Below are positions 5,997 through 7,690 of a stretch of DNA of 7,690 nucleotides, piece after piece. The notes beneath the pieces were generated by a model, which had not been told where the DNA came from, made no database searches, and saw only the letters and a list, made by a program, of their open reading frames with translations. Position 1 is the first letter of the stretch. Every line of letters starts with the position of its first letter. The position numbers and the translations under genes were made by a program. Source of the DNA: DASVDE01 sp035558955 (GTDB taxonomy: Bacteria > Actinomycetota > Thermoleophilia > Solirubrobacterales > 70-9); the NCBI GenBank assembly GCA_035558955.1, contig DATMBX010000179.1, positions 1 through 7,690 on the forward strand, in the 5' to 3' direction.

Positions 5997-6449
5997 CGAC
6001 GCCAGAGCGTCCCGCAAGCGCGTCCCGTCCGGCAGCGTCAGCTCGGGGTCCAGCTCCAGCAGCGGCGTCAGAACAAAGCGGCGGGTCGTCACCTCGCGAT
6101 GGGGAAGGGTGAGGCGGTCGGTCTCCAGCTCAAGGTCGCCGAGCAGCAGCAGGTCTATGTCGAGCGGCCGCGGGCTATGGCGGGGGGCGTCGAGGGCGCG
6201 ACCGCGCTCGGCCTCGATCTCCTTGCAAGCGGCGAGCAGCCCCTCCGGCTCCAGCTCGGTGCGAATGCGAATCGCCGCGTTGAGGAAGTCGGGCTGGTCG
6301 AGCACCTCGCCCACCGGCTCGGTCTCGTAGGTGGAAGAGACGGCCTCGACCTCGACCCCGCGTTCGCGCAGCATCTCCACCGCCGCACCCAGGTGCCCCT
6401 CGCGGTCGCCGACGTTCGAGCCCAGCCCCAGGTAACCGGTGCGCTTCAC
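5964..6449 (-). CDS. folK: 2-amino-4-hydroxy-6-hydroxymethyldihydropteridine diphosphokinase (HPPK)
   Basis: Transfers pyrophosphate from ATP to 6-hydroxymethyl-7,8-dihydropterin, making the substrate that FolP joins to p-aminobenzoate. The 161-residue length is typical of a single-domain HPPK. Signatures in order are GLGSNVGDR (8-16), SSTYETEPVG (38-47), the pterin-binding QPDFLNAAIRI (52-62), the PRPLDIDLLLLGD stretch (93-105) with the two magnesium-binding aspartates, and LPHREVTTRRFVLTPLLE (114-131). The start is GTG 6449, five bases after the folB stop and without a strong ribosome site, so translation is probably coupled to folB. The 3' end overlaps the oppositely oriented gst-like gene by 33 bases, leaving no room for a conventional terminator between them. 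Confidence 0.97.
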   Translation of the reverse strand: MKRTGYLGLGSNVGDREGHLGAAVEMLRERGVEVEAVSSTYETEPVGEVLDQPDFLNAAIRIRTELEPEGLLAACKEIEAERGRALDAPRHSPRPLDIDLLLLGDLELETDRLTLPHREVTTRRFVLTPLLELDPELTLPDGTRLRDALASLGGGQRVQRR

Positions 6450-6454
6450 CCGGG

Positions 6455-6877
6455 CTACTCGTCTTCGCCGTTGTCCTCGCCCTCTTCCATCGGGCGCTCG
6501 TGGGTGACCTCCACGGCGACCTCCTGGATGGCGAGGGGAAGCGGCGGCTCGGGCTTCGCGGCGCGGACCCGGACCGACTCGCAGCCGTAGCGTTCCATCA
6601 GCCGCTCACCGACCACCCGGGCGAGGCGCTCCAGCGTCTTGTAGCTGCGCTCGGTCGCGGCCAGGGCGACGATGTCGCAAACCGCCGCGTAGTCGACCGT
6701 GTCCTCGAGCCGATCGGTGAGGACGGCGTCGCAGTCGGGCACGTCGAAGGAGATGTCGAACTCCAACCGCTGCCCCACCTCCTGCTCGGCGTCGCTTACG
6801 CCGTGATGGGTGTAGATGGAGAGCCCGCGCAGCTCCACCTCGACGCTCGATTCGATCCCGTTGCCGTGCGCTTCCAC
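6455..6877 (-). CDS. folB: Dihydroneopterin aldolase
   Basis: Cleaves 7,8-dihydroneopterin to 6-hydroxymethyl-7,8-dihydropterin plus glycolaldehyde, the step before FolK. The tunnelling-fold protein is 140 residues, slightly longer than the usual 120. Family marks are ELRGLSIYTHHGVSDAE (15-31), GQRLEFDISFD (35-45), the DRLEDTVDYAAV motif (55-66), TLERLA (81-86) with the pterin-anchoring glutamate E83, and VRAAKPEPPLP (104-114) with the catalytic lysine K108. The extra length is a short leader and an acidic tail, EEGEDNGEDE, past the domain. The GTG start at 6877 is ten bases from the folP stop, with only short AGG/CAGG purine stretches nearby, consistent with one folP-folB-folK transcript. 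The tail is likely disordered; no role is known to me. Confidence 0.96.
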   Translation of the reverse strand: MEAHGNGIESSVEVELRGLSIYTHHGVSDAEQEVGQRLEFDISFDVPDCDAVLTDRLEDTVDYAAVCDIVALAATERSYKTLERLARVVGERLMERYGCESVRVRAAKPEPPLPLAIQEVAVEVTHERPMEEGEDNGEDE

Positions 6878-6887
6878 AGGCCTGAAC

Positions 6888-7673
6888 CTACCCGAGCACG
6901 GCTTGGGCGACCTTCATCGCCTGCCCAACCTCGGCGACGTCGTGAACGCGCAACACGTCCGCCCCCTCGACAGCGGCAAGAACCGAGGAGGCGATAGTCC
7001 CCCCAAGCCGCTCACCCGCGGGCGATCCGTCGACAGCCCCAATGAAACTCTTGCGAGAGGTCCCGATCACCAACGGCCGCTCCAACGCCCGCAACTCCCC
7101 AAGCCGCCGCAACAACTCAAAGTTGTGCTCTCTCGTCTTTCCAAACCCAATCCCAGGATCAAGCCAGATCCGTTCCTCATCGACCCCGGCGGCGACAGCC
7201 GCCTCCAGTCGCTTGGTCAGAAAGGCCTTGACCTCATCGACAACGTCCTCGTACACGGGGTCCGCCTGCATAGTCCGAGGATCCCCCCGCATATGCATGA
7301 GCACAACACCCACCCCACGCTCAGCACACAGCCCCGCCATCTCAGAATCCCCCCGCAAGGCGGTGACGTCATTGACAATTTCCGCCCCGCCATCAAGAGC
7401 GGCCTCAGCAACCACAGCCTTAGAAGTGTCAATCGAAACGGTGGCTTCTCTCGCCAACGCAGCAACGACAGGGGCAACCCTCCGAAGCTCTTCTCGCTCG
7501 TCGACAGCGACGGCGCCCGGGCGAGTCGACTCCCCGCCCACATCCAAAATCTCGGCCCCATCTCGCACAAGCTCTTTCCCATGCGCGATGGCAGCCTCCG
7601 GATCCAGATAAAGCCCCCCGTCCGAAAACGAATCCGGCGTCACATTCACGACACCCATAAGCCTGGGGTTCAT
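6888..7673 (-). CDS. folP: Dihydropteroate synthase
   Basis: Condenses 6-hydroxymethyl-7,8-dihydropterin pyrophosphate with p-aminobenzoate to dihydropteroate; it is the sulfonamide target. The 261-residue TIM barrel has every signature: NVTPDSFSDGG (10-20), DVGGESTRPG (44-53), D82 in SIDT, N101-D102, MHMRGDPRTMQ (126-136), DPGIGFGKT (172-180), the substrate-lysine loop GTSRKSF (204-210) and RVHDV (242-246). ATG 7673 lacks a Shine-Dalgarno but has GATACT exactly six bases upstream, suggesting a leaderless start. The frame is open to the window edge and some homologues carry ten or more extra N-terminal residues, so an earlier start outside cannot be excluded. Codon style differs from folB-folK-coaX-dusB: by my hand count 18 of 24 leucines are TTG or CTT, and GGG is frequent for glycine. 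Confidence 0.97.
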   Translation of the reverse strand: MNPRLMGVVNVTPDSFSDGGLYLDPEAAIAHGKELVRDGAEILDVGGESTRPGAVAVDEREELRRVAPVVAALAREATVSIDTSKAVVAEAALDGGAEIVNDVTALRGDSEMAGLCAERGVGVVLMHMRGDPRTMQADPVYEDVVDEVKAFLTKRLEAAVAAGVDEERIWLDPGIGFGKTREHNFELLRRLGELRALERPLVIGTSRKSFIGAVDGSPAGERLGGTIASSVLAAVEGADVLRVHDVAEVGQAMKVAQAVLG

Positions 7674-7679
7674 GGACGG

Positions 7680-7685
7680 AGTATC
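7680..7685 (-). promoter_or_regulatory. Candidate folP -10 element (leaderless promoter)
   Basis: GATACT on the minus strand matches four of six bases of the -10 consensus and lies six bases before ATG 7673, the same geometry as GATAAT before coaX. The -35 region would be outside the window. If folP is instead co-transcribed from an upstream gene such as folE or ftsH, this hexamer may be chance. Confidence 0.3.
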
Positions 7686-7690
7686 GCGCG

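Overview
This 7.7 kb window is GC-rich bacterial DNA carrying a compact housekeeping cluster. Seven of its eight clear genes with a recognised role lie on the minus strand, so the cluster reads from right to left. Gene order, GTG starts, short gaps and GC content suggest an actinobacterium. A deep-branching lineage such as the Thermoleophilia is plausible, but that placement is inference.

Layout from the right edge: folP (dihydropteroate synthase), folB (dihydroneopterin aldolase) and folK (HPPK) form a tight folate operon (7673 to 5964). The only plus-strand gene follows, a glutathione S-transferase-like protein (5244-5996). It runs tail to tail into folK, sharing 33 bp, and is divergent from the next gene. 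Then come coaX (type III pantothenate kinase, first step of CoA synthesis), dusB (tRNA dihydrouridine synthase, overlapping coaX), greA (transcript cleavage factor) and lysS (class II lysyl-tRNA synthetase). After a 208 bp gap, the 5' three quarters of a membrane polyprenyl glycosylphosphotransferase gene runs off the left edge. That gene starts exopolysaccharide or glycan assembly and probably marks where the housekeeping block gives way to a surface-polysaccharide locus.

The fol genes supply tetrahydrofolate, coaX supplies CoA, and dusB, greA and lysS serve tRNA maturation, transcription elongation and translation. Similar folP-folB-folK, dus and lysS neighbourhoods are known in Bacillus, and folP-folB-folK with coaX and lysS in Mycobacterium, so most of the block is conserved synteny. 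Because the gst-like gene breaks the run, coaX-dusB needs its own promoter.

The most interesting signals are small. A perfect consensus DnaA box (TTATCCACA, 5183-5191) sits in the coaX/gst divergent promoter, overlapping a -10-like GATAAT. -10-like hexamers lie exactly six bases before the start codons of coaX and folP, which suggests leaderless mRNAs. Synonymous codon style also shifts in folP and in the 5' end of lysS. I see no mobile element, CRISPR array, tRNA, rRNA or clearly new multi-gene system.
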